NCBI GenBank assembly: GCA_900554565.1
Contig: USHX01000011.1
Span: 1-47,029 of the forward strand
From: an uncultured Clostridium sp.
GTDB lineage: Bacteria > Bacillota > Clostridia > TANB77 > CAG-508
Length of the DNA: 47,029 nucleotides
Reading direction: 5' to 3'
In this document: positions 35,648-44,451 of the stretch, one piece after another
How the letters are laid out: each line of letters opens with the position of its first letter
Position numbering within the stretch: the stretch's first letter is position 1
Translations under genes and position numbers: made by a program
Notes under the pieces: generated by a model
Seen by the model: the letters and a program-made list of their open reading frames with translations, nothing else
The model's database searches: none
Told to the model about the DNA's origin: nothing

Positions 35648-36595
35648 ATGTGGAAAATAAAAGAACTAAAAAGAAAAGCCAGAAAAGTTCTAAAGAAAAA
35701 TTATTGGACAGCATTAGTAGTATGTTTTATAATAGCATTACTAACAGGAGAATTTGGAACATCAATAATAGGACTATGGCAATCAGAAGATTCAGTTGAT
35801 CCAACATACGTGATGAGAAATGAACAAGTAATAGAAAGAAGCAACTTAGAAAAACAAAATATAATAAGTAGTAACACAAATAGTTTGCTGGATTATTCAG
35901 AAAAAATAGATGAAAAAATGCAAGTATTAACAGACATGCAACAAAAAATCTTAGAAATGATAAGAGCAAACCTAAACAGTGCAACCAAAACACAAAAATA
36001 CATATTTAAAATTTGGGATGCAATAGAATTATTCAATTTTGAACAACCAGAAATAGCAACAGGTCTAACACTAACTGCAATAATTGCATTTGCATTTACA
36101 GTAATAATAGCAGACCCTTTAATAGTAGCAGGAAAAAGATATTTCCTAAAAACAAGAAATGAAAAAACAGCAAGAATAGGAGAAATGAAGGAAATATTTA
36201 AAAAAGGAAGTTGGATAAATGTTGCAATAACAATGTTGTTAAGAAATATATATAATTTTTTGTGGTATTTCACAATAATTGGTGGAGTAATAAAAATGTA
36301 TGAATACAGAATGATTCCATACATTTTAGCTGAAAATCCTAAAACAAATAGAAAAGAAGCATTTAAACTTTCAAAGCAAATGATGAAAGGTAACAAATGG
36401 AAAACATTTTTATTAGATGTATCTTTTGTTGGTTGGAACATATTATCAGTATTTACATTAGGCCTTTTAAATATTTTATATGTTAACCCTTATAAAGCCA
36501 CAACAAATGCGGAACTATATGTAGAATTACGAAATATAGCTAAAAAAGAAAAATATGAATATGTTCAAAACCTAAATGATGAAACAATAAAATAA
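35648..36595 (+). CDS. DUF975 family membrane protein
   Basis: 315 residues. It opens with the DUF975 signature IKELKRKARKVLKKNYW, then a first helix (TALVVCFIIALLTG), a long polar loop (residues 45-130) and four to five further helices, including LTAIIAFAFTVIIADPLIVA and WNILSVFTLGLLNILYVNPY. The C-terminal segment NPYKATTNAELYVELR is characteristic. Function unknown. The AGGAG site is about 11 bases from the ATG. Confidence 0.85.
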   Translation: MWKIKELKRKARKVLKKNYWTALVVCFIIALLTGEFGTSIIGLWQSEDSVDPTYVMRNEQVIERSNLEKQNIISSNTNSLLDYSEKIDEKMQVLTDMQQKILEMIRANLNSATKTQKYIFKIWDAIELFNFEQPEIATGLTLTAIIAFAFTVIIADPLIVAGKRYFLKTRNEKTARIGEMKEIFKKGSWINVAITMLLRNIYNFLWYFTIIGGVIKMYEYRMIPYILAENPKTNRKEAFKLSKQMMKGNKWKTFLLDVSFVGWNILSVFTLGLLNILYVNPYKATTNAELYVELRNIAKKEKYEYVQNLNDETIK

Positions 36596-36599
36596 AAAG

Positions 36600-36638
36600 A
36601 AATAGTAGTAATATAAAAAATTGCTACTATTTTTAATT
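36600..36638 (+). terminator. Terminator after the DUF975 gene
   Basis: AAATAGTAG and CTACTATTT pair across a 15-base AT loop, followed by TTAATTAT. Confidence 0.65.
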
Positions 36639-36941
36639 ATAAAACACGGAATTAAATTCAATTTATAATTCTAATAAAATTAGAGCAAAACATAAATAAA
36701 AAAAACATCGAAACTTGTAGAAAAAGTTAAATAATTAAAAGATTTTAGAATTCAAACTTAGAATAAAATCGAAAAATGTAGAAAGCAACACAAAAAGCAA
36801 AAAACTTGCGATGAAAAAAACTTGCAAACCCAGTAAAATAGCAGTATTATAAAAGAATGTTATACATAAGAAAGAGGTAAAGGGTAAAAAGTAAAACTTT
36901 TTAAACCATAGTTGTACCTTGAAAAGGGGATGAGATAAAAT
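36639..36941. other. Intergenic region with TCGAAA-TGTAGAAA repeats
   Basis: No gene. TCGAAACTTGTAGAAAAA at 36708-36725 is an exact inverse of 13307-13324 beside the Hachiman-like promoter. A related copy, TCGAAAAATGTAGAAAGC, follows at about 36769. These may be binding sites of one regulator. AAGGGGATGAG precedes the next gene. Confidence 0.4.
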
Positions 36942-37265
36942 ATGCAAACATTTTTCGGTAGTATATTTATAAAAAGAGAAACATTGAAAGAAGCTGGAAT
37001 TATATATCCAATAAAGTTAGAATATTACAAGATAATAAATGAAGACCAGCTGGTAAAAGGAAAAGAACCTAAATATGGAATAAAAGTAATCAAGACAGAA
37101 TACCTAAAAACCAAAACAAAAACAGAAGATGAAACAATAAAATATCTATCAAACAATGAAGAAAAAGTAAATGAGGTATTAGAAGTTTTAAAAGACAATG
37201 AAGTAACACCAATATGTGTTCAAGATGTGATTTGCGATTTTTCCAAAAAAGCATTTCTTTTATAA
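36942..37265 (+). CDS. DUF6514 family protein
   Basis: 107 residues: KYGIKVIKTEYLKTKT, then KVNEVLEVLKDNEVTPICVQDVICDF (only the part NEVTPICVQDVICDF is diagnostic). This matches DUF6514, a small cytoplasmic family of Clostridia with unknown function. The strong upstream site supports the start. The gene lies alone between DUF975 and topA. Confidence 0.75.
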   Translation: MQTFFGSIFIKRETLKEAGIIYPIKLEYYKIINEDQLVKGKEPKYGIKVIKTEYLKTKTKTEDETIKYLSNNEEKVNEVLEVLKDNEVTPICVQDVICDFSKKAFLL

Positions 37266-37438
37266 AAAATTGTAATAATGCTTTAATTACACAAGAAGTA
37301 TATAAAAATCCATTACATAAGAAAGGGATGCAGTGTGCCGAGAAAACAAAAATTCTTGAAAAAGCTTGCAAAATATGATTAATTAAGCTAAAATAACATA
37401 TAGCAAAATAAAAGGGAAAATGCGTAAAGGAGGAGCAC

Positions 37439-39559
37439 ATGGCTGATAAATTAATAATAGTGGAATCACCAGCAAAAGCCAATACGATAAAAAAATTTCT
37501 AGGAGGCAGTACAAAAGTAGTAGCATCTATGGGACATATAAGAGACTTGCCAAAATCAAAACTAGGAATAGATATAGAAAATGATTTTGAACCACAATAT
37601 ATAAATATAAGAGGAAAAGGAGATTTAATAAAATCTCTAAAAAAAGATGCAAAACAAGCAAAAAAAGTATACCTTGCAACTGACCCTGATCGTGAGGGTG
37701 AAGCAATAGCATGGCACCTAGCAAAAATTTTAGAAGATGAAACTCCAAAAATAACAAGGGTTACATTTAACGAAATAACAAAAGGAGCAGTACAAAAAGC
37801 AATAAAAGAACCAAGAGATATTGACATAAATTTAGTTGATGCACAACAGGCAAGGCGTGTATTAGATAGAATAGTAGGATATAAAATAAGTCCAGTACTA
37901 TGGAAAAAAGTAAGAAGAGGGCTATCAGCAGGACGTGTACAATCAGTAGCAGTAAAACTAATTGTAGATAGAGAAGAAGAAATAGAAAAATTCATACCAG
38001 AAGAATACTGGAATATATATGCAAACTTACAAGAAAAAGAATCAAAGAAAAAATTCGAAGCAAGATTTTATGGCAAAGATGGCAAAAAACAAGAAATACA
38101 TAGTGGAGAAGAAGTAGAAGAGATACTAAAAGTAATAGAAAAAGCAAAATATATTGTACAAAATGTAAAAAAAGGAGAAAAGAAAAGGACACCGGCACCA
38201 CCATTTACAACAAGTACAATGCAACAAGAAGCATCAAGAAAATTAGGATTCACATTAAAGAAAACAATGTCTGTAGCACAAGGTCTATATGAAGGAGTTA
38301 AAATTCCAGGAAGAGGAGCAGTTGGTTTAATAACATATATGAGAACAGACTCAACAAGAATATCTGAAGAAGCAAGACATTCAGCAAAAGAACACATTGT
38401 TAGCACATATGGAGAAAGTTACTATGAAAATAGATATTATAGAACAAGCAAAGACTCACAAGATGCGCACGAAGGTATAAGACCAACATATGCAGACTTA
38501 GAACCAGATTCAATAAAAGAATCATTAACAAAAGACCAATACAAACTATATAAACTAATTTATAATAGATTTATGGCAAGTCAAATGACAGCAGCAGTAT
38601 ATAACACAATGGCTGTAACAATAGATGCAGAAGGATACACATTTAAAGCAAATGGACAAAGCATCAAATTCAAGGGATTTATGACACTATATGTTGAAGG
38701 AACTGATGAAAGAGAAGAAATAGAAGAAGGAATGTTACCAGATTTAAAAGAAAATCAGGAACTAAAACTAGAAAAAATAAATCCAAAACAAAGCTTTACA
38801 GAGCCACCACCAAGATATACAGAAGCAAGTTTAGTAAAAGCCTTAGAGGAAAAAGGAATAGGAAGACCAAGTACATATTCTCCAACAATAACAACAATTT
38901 TAGAAAGAAGATACATAGAAAAAGAAAAGAAACAATTAATACCAACAGAATTAGGGAAAATAGTAAACAAACTACTTACAGAAAACTTTACAGATGTAAT
39001 AAATGTAGAATTCACAGCAAAAATAGAAAGTGAATTTGATGAAATAGCAGAAGGACAAGAAGAATGGAAAAAAATGATTAGAGAATTTTATGGACCATTT
39101 GAAAAAGAACTAGAAAAAGTAGAAAAAGAACTAGAACATGTTGAATTAGTTGAAGAAGTTTCAGATATACCATGTGATAAATGTGGAAGAATGATGGTTT
39201 ACAAATATGGAAGATATGGGAAATTTTTAGCATGTCCAGGATATCCAGAATGTAAAAATGCAAAACCAATAGTAGAAACAATAGATGTACCATGTCCAAA
39301 ATGTGGTGGAACAGTTCAAGTAAGAAAAACAAAAAGAAGAAGAAATTACTATATATGTGAAAATAACCCAAAATCATGTGATTATATTTCTTGGAACAAG
39401 CCAAAACCAGGAGAGAAATGGAATCCAGAAGAGGCAACAGAAATAGAAAAAGAGACAAAGAAGAAAACAACAAGAAAAACTAAAACAGCGACAAAGAAAG
39501 CAACTAAAACAACTAAGTCAAAAACTACAGCTAAAAATACAACTAAAAAAACAAATTGA
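37439..39559 (+). CDS. topA: DNA topoisomerase I
   Basis: 706 residues of a type IA topoisomerase that relaxes negative supercoils. KLIIVESPAKANTIKKFL starts the TOPRIM domain, and ATDPDREGEAIAWHL supplies its acidic cluster. VGLITYMRTDSTRIS contains the catalytic Tyr (near residue 299), and KALEEKGIGRPSTYSPTI is the conserved domain IV segment. Two C4 zinc ribbons follow (PCDKCGRMMV...LACPGYPEC and PCPKCGGTVQV...ICENNPKSC). The end is a Lys/Thr-rich tail of about 45 residues. AAAGGAGGAG precedes the ATG. It ends with TGA, which shows that TGA is a normal stop here. Confidence 0.97.
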   Translation: MADKLIIVESPAKANTIKKFLGGSTKVVASMGHIRDLPKSKLGIDIENDFEPQYINIRGKGDLIKSLKKDAKQAKKVYLATDPDREGEAIAWHLAKILEDETPKITRVTFNEITKGAVQKAIKEPRDIDINLVDAQQARRVLDRIVGYKISPVLWKKVRRGLSAGRVQSVAVKLIVDREEEIEKFIPEEYWNIYANLQEKESKKKFEARFYGKDGKKQEIHSGEEVEEILKVIEKAKYIVQNVKKGEKKRTPAPPFTTSTMQQEASRKLGFTLKKTMSVAQGLYEGVKIPGRGAVGLITYMRTDSTRISEEARHSAKEHIVSTYGESYYENRYYRTSKDSQDAHEGIRPTYADLEPDSIKESLTKDQYKLYKLIYNRFMASQMTAAVYNTMAVTIDAEGYTFKANGQSIKFKGFMTLYVEGTDEREEIEEGMLPDLKENQELKLEKINPKQSFTEPPPRYTEASLVKALEEKGIGRPSTYSPTITTILERRYIEKEKKQLIPTELGKIVNKLLTENFTDVINVEFTAKIESEFDEIAEGQEEWKKMIREFYGPFEKELEKVEKELEHVELVEEVSDIPCDKCGRMMVYKYGRYGKFLACPGYPECKNAKPIVETIDVPCPKCGGTVQVRKTKRRRNYYICENNPKSCDYISWNKPKPGEKWNPEEATEIEKETKKKTTRKTKTATKKATKTTKSKTTAKNTTKKTN

Positions 39560-39598
39560 GCTAAAATATAAACTAAAATAAATATTATGAAAAATTTT

Positions 39599-39696
39599 AA
39601 TACGCTATATATCAAGTAAATGTGAGCTTTTTTGTAGTTGAAAATAATGAAAATTGCTTAATAATACTTGACAATATAGCGTATTTTTGGTATTAT
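39599..39696 (+). promoter_or_regulatory. Inverted repeat overlapping the tRNA promoter
   Basis: AATACGCTATATATCAAGTA (39599-39618) faces TACTTGACAATATAGCGTATT (39665-39685). The right arm contains the -35 hexamer TTGACA (39668-39673), and TATTAT (39691-39696) is 17 bases downstream. The same stem could end topA transcription, so terminator and promoter seem interleaved. Confidence 0.6.
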
Positions 39697-39740
39697 TTTA
39701 AATGCTTAAGCATATAATTTAATGAAGAGAGCAAAAACAT

Positions 39741-39816
39741 GCGGGAATAGCTCAGTTGATAGAGCGCTGCCTTGCCAAGGCAGAGGTCGCGGGTTTGAGC
39801 CCCGTTTCCCGCTCCA
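39741..39816 (+). tRNA. tRNA-Gly (GCC)
   Basis: Full cloverleaf: acceptor GCGGGAA with TTCCCGC, D-arm GCTCAGTTGATAGAGC, anticodon stem CTGCC-TTGCCAA-GGCAG with anticodon GCC, and T-arm GCGGGTTTGAGCCCCGT. CCA is encoded. It reads GGC and GGT. Confidence 0.97.
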
Positions 39817-39823
39817 TATATTC

Positions 39824-39897
39824 GGCGATATAGCCAAGTGGTAAGGCACGAGTCTGCAAAACTCTGATCCCCGGTTCGAATCCGGGTGTCGCCTCCA
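39824..39897 (+). tRNA. tRNA-Cys (GCA)
   Basis: Acceptor GGCGATA with TGTCGCC (one G-T pair), D-arm AGCCAAGTGGTAAGGC, anticodon loop CTGCAAA in GAGT-CTGCAAA-ACTC, T-arm CCCGGTTCGAATCCGGG. CCA is encoded. It lies seven bases after tRNA-Gly and shares its promoter. Confidence 0.97.
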
Positions 39898-39898
39898 T

Positions 39899-39948
39899 AA
39901 AAAAATCGATAAAACGTTGGTATATCAACATTTTATCGATTTTTTTAT
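39899..39948 (+). terminator. Terminator of the tRNA pair
   Basis: AAAAATCGATAAAACGTTG faces CAACATTTTATCGATTTTT, a near-perfect stem of about 18 pairs, followed by TTAT. Confidence 0.9.
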
Positions 39949-40044
39949 GTATTTATGTAGAGAACAAGAATGTAGTATTTTCAAGGATTTTAGGGATTAA
40001 AAAATCAAAAAGTGATTTTATATGTATAAAAATGTGACAAAATT

Positions 40045-41059
40045 TTATTTATTTATTTTTTTACACTCATCAATAATTTTATCAAAATCAGAAATATACT
40101 GTTTATCTTGCTCAATCCTAAATTTTTCAAATTCACTTTCTGCAAATTGCTTTGCTTGTTCAGAAGATACACTACCTTTATCTTGTAAAATGTCATATCT
40201 ATTTGTTTTTAACATTATATCTAATTCTTCTACCCAATCTTTCATTTTCATAGGTATTTGTCTTTTTGCCCTATTTTCTGCAATATCCAAATACATATTG
40301 ACTATATCCTGAAGGAATTCTAATTCTTTAGAAGTAAGATAATTTTTAGCAATAGATACATCACTTTTTAAAATTTTGCCATCAGGAGAATGTTTCCAAG
40401 AAGTTAGTCCCATATGTTCCTTTTGGCTACTAGCTCTATGGCAAATAATTTCAGCAGCTGTTTCATTTGTTATTGCATAATGAAATTTATTCTGGATTGT
40501 AGCATAAAAATCATTTGCAATTTTAGAATTTTTATTATAATCAATACTACACTCTGCAAAAATATCCGTTACCTTTTGATAAAATCTTCTTTCACTTGTC
40601 CTAATTTCTTTGATAATTTCCAATAACTCATCAAAGTAATCTTTACCAAATTTGTTTGGATTCTTCAACTTTTCCTTATTTATACTATATCCTTTTATAA
40701 TATATGATTTTAAAACATCTGTTGCCCATTGTCTAAATTTTGTTGCTTTTTTTGAATTTGTCCTATATCCGAACAGCGATTATCATATCTAAATTGTAAT
40801 AATCAATATTTCTATTAACTTTACGATTTCCTTCAATTTGAACTGTTGGGAATTTCCCAACAGTTGAAATTTTATCTAATTCTTGTTCTTCGAAAATATT
40901 TTTTATATGCTCACTTATTGTAGATTTATCTTTTTCAAATAATTCTGCAATTTTATTAAGTGGTAACCAAATAGTTTCATCATATAAAAAAGCTTCTATT
41001 TCTATTTTGTCATTTTCATCTTCGTAAATAATTAAATCACCTTTTGTTAAATTTTGCAT
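40045..41059 (-). CDS. RhuM-family protein, broken by +1 frameshift at CGG
   Basis: The restored protein is 337 residues of the RhuM (virulence RhuM/Fic-associated) family. First part: EAFLYDETIWLPLNKIAELF, STISEHIKNIFEEQEL and YYNLDMIIAV. Second part: GYRTNSKKATKFRQWATDVL, continuing to a long C-terminal domain with SPDGKILKSDVSIAKNYLTS. IIAV-GYR-NS is a hallmark of the family. The frames join exactly if the C complementary to 40771 is skipped (GTT-CGG-ATA to GTT-GGA-TAT). Unshifted translation meets TAG two codons after CGG. The gene stands alone. RhuM proteins contain a Bro-N/KilA-N-like DNA-binding part, but their role is not established. Confidence 0.85.
40768..40771 (-). other. +1 shift site CGGA (site 5)
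   Basis: Minus-strand in-frame CGG preceded by GTT. Skipping the C yields GGA and the family-conserved IIAVGYR-NS. This site matters most because it lies on the opposite strand yet shows the same C-before-GG form in the coding sense. Confidence 0.8.
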
Positions 41060-41470
41060 ATAATTAATCTTCCTTTATTATAATTTTATAGTACTTATTT
41101 TATCATATAAAACAATACTTTTCAACATTTGGAACAAATAAATGTTCTTTTTTACATACTTGCAATTTAAAGTTTTATAAAAAATAAATTAATTTAGATG
41201 TGAAAAAATAATATTAAAAAATATTTATAAAATTTTACTATGTTTGCTTGTTTTTTTAATAAAAATATTATAACATAACTATCATAGAAAAAGAGCTCTA
41301 TAAACGTTGCCTTATTTAGTATCATATACATAGTACTATTCAAATAAGCAACAATAAAAAATACACCACATACGCTTTCACAGAGCCAGTGGTGTATACT
41401 TTGTGTACAATATATTATATAAAATTATAAGTAAAAAAAGATGGACAATTGCCATCAGAAAAGAGAAAAA
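41060..41470. other. Gap with two hairpins ahead of the NMN adenylyltransferase-like gene
   Basis: No gene is seen. GTTGCCTTATTT (41306-41317) faces AAATAAGCAAC (41342-41352), and ATACACCAC (41361-41369) faces GTGGTGTAT (41389-41397) around GCTTTCACAGAGC. The two stems lie 5' of the NMN adenylyltransferase-like gene and could be a terminator pair or a structured leader. They do not match a riboswitch I recognise. Confidence 0.35.
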
Positions 41471-41950
41471 ATGTATAGTAAAAAAATAGGATTCACAATA
41501 GGAAAATTTGCACCATTACATAAGGGACATCAATTATTAATAGAAACAGCCCTAAAAGAAATGGACGAAGTATATGTTGTAATATACGACACTGATATAA
41601 TTGACATTAATATAAAACAAAGAGCAAACTGGATAAAGCAATTATATCCAGATGTTCACATCATTTATGCATATAACAGCCCTAAAAAATATGGGCTTGA
41701 TGAAGAAAGCGTAAAAATTCAAATGGAATATTTATCAAAACTGATAAAAAATATTCCCGTAACACATTTTTATAGTAGTGAATTATATGGAGAAAAAGTT
41801 TCAAATTATTTAAAAATAGAAAATAGAATAGTAGACATAGAAAGAAAAAGATTTCCAATAAGTTCAACAATAGTTAGAAAAAATTATAAAGAAAATTCAA
41901 AATATATTGAAAATTTTATATATACAGAATTAAATAAAAAAACAAAATAG
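41471..41950 (+). CDS. NadR-like nicotinamide-nucleotide adenylyltransferase
   Basis: 159 residues of the nucleotidyltransferase superfamily. FTIGKFAPLHKGHQLLIETA contains the HxGH motif, YDTDIIDINIKQRANWIKQL follows as in NadR, and FPISSTIVRKN is the ISSTxxR signature. It would make NAD+ from NMN and ATP, like the NMNAT domain of NadR; there is no kinase domain. A start at 41441 is possible, but MYSKK at 41471 fits the family start better. It lies 11 bases before the TetR gene and may be co-transcribed. Confidence 0.75.
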   Translation: MYSKKIGFTIGKFAPLHKGHQLLIETALKEMDEVYVVIYDTDIIDINIKQRANWIKQLYPDVHIIYAYNSPKKYGLDEESVKIQMEYLSKLIKNIPVTHFYSSELYGEKVSNYLKIENRIVDIERKRFPISSTIVRKNYKENSKYIENFIYTELNKKTK

Positions 41951-41961
41951 AGGTGAAAAGA

Positions 41962-42528
41962 ATGTCAGAAATAACCAAAAAAGCATTAGCCACATCATTA
42001 AAAAAATTACTCTCAAAAAAAGAATTATCCAAAATAACAATAGCAAACATCACAAATGACTGTGGAGTAAATAGGCAAACTTTTTATTATCACTTCAAAG
42101 ACGTATATGATTTGTTAGAGTGGATATATTTAAACGAAGTAATTCAACCAATGGAAGGAAAAGACACATACAACACATGGCAACAAGGATTTCTTTCTAT
42201 TTTCGAATATATATTAAACAATAAAGAATTTGTAAGAAATACATATAACTCTATTAGTAGAGAGTTTTTTCTAAGATTTATATATAACCAAACAAAAGAA
42301 TTATTAATGAATGTAATAGAAGAAAAATCAAAAAGCCTAAATGTTGAAGAAGAAAATAAAGAGTTTATGGCAGATTTCTATAAATATGGATTTGTAGGAA
42401 TTGTTCAGGATTGGATTGAAAATGGAATGAAAGAAAATCCACATGATATAATATCAAAACTAAATAATATAATAGATGGAAGTTTTGAAAATGCATTAGA
42501 AAATTTAGACAAAATGCATAAAATGTAA
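41962..42528 (+). CDS. TetR/AcrR family regulator
   Basis: 188 residues. The HTH region is KITIANITNDCGVNRQTFYYHFKDVYDLL, of which GVNRQTFYYHFKD is the recognition helix. The ligand-binding half has the TetR_C_8/DhaS-like shape, ending FYKYGFVGIVQDWIENGMKE. AGAGGTG precedes the ATG at 41962. It lies 94 bases before the oleate hydratase gene and is a likely regulator of it, sensing fatty acids or a toxic lipid; that link is inferred from position. Confidence 0.85.
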   Translation: MSEITKKALATSLKKLLSKKELSKITIANITNDCGVNRQTFYYHFKDVYDLLEWIYLNEVIQPMEGKDTYNTWQQGFLSIFEYILNNKEFVRNTYNSISREFFLRFIYNQTKELLMNVIEEKSKSLNVEEENKEFMADFYKYGFVGIVQDWIENGMKENPHDIISKLNNIIDGSFENALENLDKMHKM

Positions 42529-42622
42529 AAAAATTATACATATATTTTTCTTTGTTTATTGCCAATTTTTTAATATTATTTTTATAATATGGAATAATAA
42601 AATGACAAAGGAGGAAAAAAAT

Positions 42623-44398
42623 ATGTATTATAGTAGTGGAAATTATGAAGCTTTTGCTAGACCTAAGAAACCGGAAAATGTGGACAAAAAATCTGCATAT
42701 ATTGTAGGTTCAGGCTTAGCTGCATTAGCAGCAGCATGCTTTTTAGTTCGTGATGGACAAATGAAAGGTGAAAGAGTTCATATTTTAGAAAAAGAACCAA
42801 TTCCAGGAGGAGCCTGTGATGGATATTTATATGATGGACTAGGATATGTAATGCGTGGTGGTAGAGAAATGGACAACCATTTTGAATGCATGTGGGACCT
42901 ATTTCGTTCTATACCATCAATAGAAACAGAAGGTGTAAGTGTATTAGATGAATACTACTGGTTAAATAAAGAAGATCCAAATTATTCATTAATGAGAGCA
43001 ACTATAAATAGAGGTGAAGATGCACATACAGATAAGAAATTTGCTTTATCTGATAAAGGAGCAATGGAAATTATGAAATTGTTTTTTACTCCAGATGAAG
43101 AATTATATGACAAAAAAATTACAGACTATTTTGATGATGAAGTTTTAAATTCAAATTTCTGGTTATATTGGCGTACAATGTTCGCTTTTGAGAATTGGCA
43201 TAGTGCATTAGAAATGAAATTATATATAAAACGTTTTATACATCATGTTGGAGGATTACCAGATTTTACAGCACTAAGATTCACAAAGTATAACCAATAT
43301 GAATCAATGATACTTCCTATGGTAAAATACCTTGAAAACTATGGTGTGCAATTCCATTATGGAGTAAAAGTTGAAAACATTGAATTTGACATTAAAGAAG
43401 ATAAAAAATTAGCAAAAAGAATTGTTATTCTTCGTGATGGAACAGAAGACCATATTGATTTATTAGAAGATGACTTAGTATTTATCACAAATGGCGGATG
43501 TGTTGAAAATTCTTCATTAGGTAGTCAAAACAAACCAGCAGAGTTTAATTCAGAAATTAAACCAGGTGGTGGATGGGATATGTGGCGTAAAATCGCTGCG
43601 CAAAGTCCAGCTTTTGGAAATCCGGATAAATTCTGTAGTAATCCAGAAAAAAGTAATTGGATGAGTGCAACAGTAACAACATTAGATGACCGTATTCCAC
43701 CATATGTTCAAAAAATTTGTAAGAGAGATCCATTTACAGGAAAAGTTGTAACAGGAGGAATAGTTACAGTTAAGGATTCTAACTGGTTATTGAGTTGGAC
43801 ATTTAATAGACAACCTCAATTTAGAAGCCAACCAAAAAATCAATTAGTAGGATGGATATATGGACTATTTAGTGATAGACCAGGAAATTATGTAAAAAAA
43901 GCAATGAGAGATTGCACTGGTAAAGAAATATGCATGGAATGGTTATACCATTTAGGAGTACCAGAAGACCAAATAGAAGATATTGCAGAAAATAGTGCTA
44001 ATACAATTCCTTGTATGATGCCATATATCACAGCATTCTTTATGCCAAGAGCGGCAGGGGATAGGCCATTGGTAGTTCCAGAAGGAAGCAAAAACTTCGC
44101 ATTTTTAGGACAATTTGCAGAAACAAAAAGAGATACAATATTTACAACAGAATATTCAATTCGTACTGCAATGGAAGCAGTTTATACATTACTAAATATA
44201 GATCGTGGTGTCCCAGAAGTTTGGGGAAGTGTATATGATATTAGAGATTTATTAAATGCAACTGTTCAGCTACGAGATGGAAAAAAGATTACAGATATGA
44301 ATTTAGGCTTAAAAGAGAAAATTGTTTTAAAAGAAGCCATTAAGAAAATTGAAGGTACAGATATTGAAAAAATATTAAAAGAACATAATGTAATTTAA
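42623..44398 (+). CDS. ohyA: Oleate hydratase
   Basis: 591 residues (full length for the family, also called 67 kDa myosin-cross-reactive antigen). It uses FAD to add water to cis-9 double bonds, giving 10-hydroxystearate from oleate. SAYIVGSGLAALAAACFLVRD is the FAD-binding start (key GSGLAALAAA), followed by EKEPIPGGACDG, GYVMRGGREMDNHFECMWDL and WRTMFAFENWHSALEMKLY. The start at 42623 is chosen because AAAGGAGG lies just upstream; the ATG at 42602 precedes that site. The enzyme is typical of gut bacteria detoxifying unsaturated fatty acids. A terminator follows. Confidence 0.95.
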   Translation: MYYSSGNYEAFARPKKPENVDKKSAYIVGSGLAALAAACFLVRDGQMKGERVHILEKEPIPGGACDGYLYDGLGYVMRGGREMDNHFECMWDLFRSIPSIETEGVSVLDEYYWLNKEDPNYSLMRATINRGEDAHTDKKFALSDKGAMEIMKLFFTPDEELYDKKITDYFDDEVLNSNFWLYWRTMFAFENWHSALEMKLYIKRFIHHVGGLPDFTALRFTKYNQYESMILPMVKYLENYGVQFHYGVKVENIEFDIKEDKKLAKRIVILRDGTEDHIDLLEDDLVFITNGGCVENSSLGSQNKPAEFNSEIKPGGGWDMWRKIAAQSPAFGNPDKFCSNPEKSNWMSATVTTLDDRIPPYVQKICKRDPFTGKVVTGGIVTVKDSNWLLSWTFNRQPQFRSQPKNQLVGWIYGLFSDRPGNYVKKAMRDCTGKEICMEWLYHLGVPEDQIEDIAENSANTIPCMMPYITAFFMPRAAGDRPLVVPEGSKNFAFLGQFAETKRDTIFTTEYSIRTAMEAVYTLLNIDRGVPEVWGSVYDIRDLLNATVQLRDGKKITDMNLGLKEKIVLKEAIKKIEGTDIEKILKEHNVI

Positions 44399-44407
44399 TA
44401 TAAATTT

Positions 44408-44440
44408 GGGGATTAAAACTTAAAGTCTTAATCCCCTTTA
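44408..44440. terminator. Bidirectional terminator after ohyA
   Basis: GGGGATTAA and TTAATCCCC form nine perfect pairs around an 11-base loop, followed by TTTA. It separates convergent genes. Confidence 0.8.
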
Positions 44441-44451
44441 ACTTACAAAAA

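Noticed and set aside
1077..41059. Random sequencing or assembly errors as the cause of all five frame breaks
   Set aside because: Not fully rejected. Homopolymer errors would not favour a C at codon phase zero before GGN on both strands in coding sense. A motif-linked consensus error remains possible and needs raw reads.
1077..41059. Slippage by P-site tRNA re-pairing at a shared heptamer
   Set aside because: The codons before CGG are AGT, GGG, TTA, TGC, GTT and TAT. Moving +1 would require unrelated re-pairings (GTC, GGC, TAC, GCC, TTC, ATC), and no common upstream motif is seen.
41126..41141. GAAC-N8-GTTC as a LexA operator
   Set aside because: The half-site spacing is eight rather than four, so it does not fit the Gram-positive LexA box.
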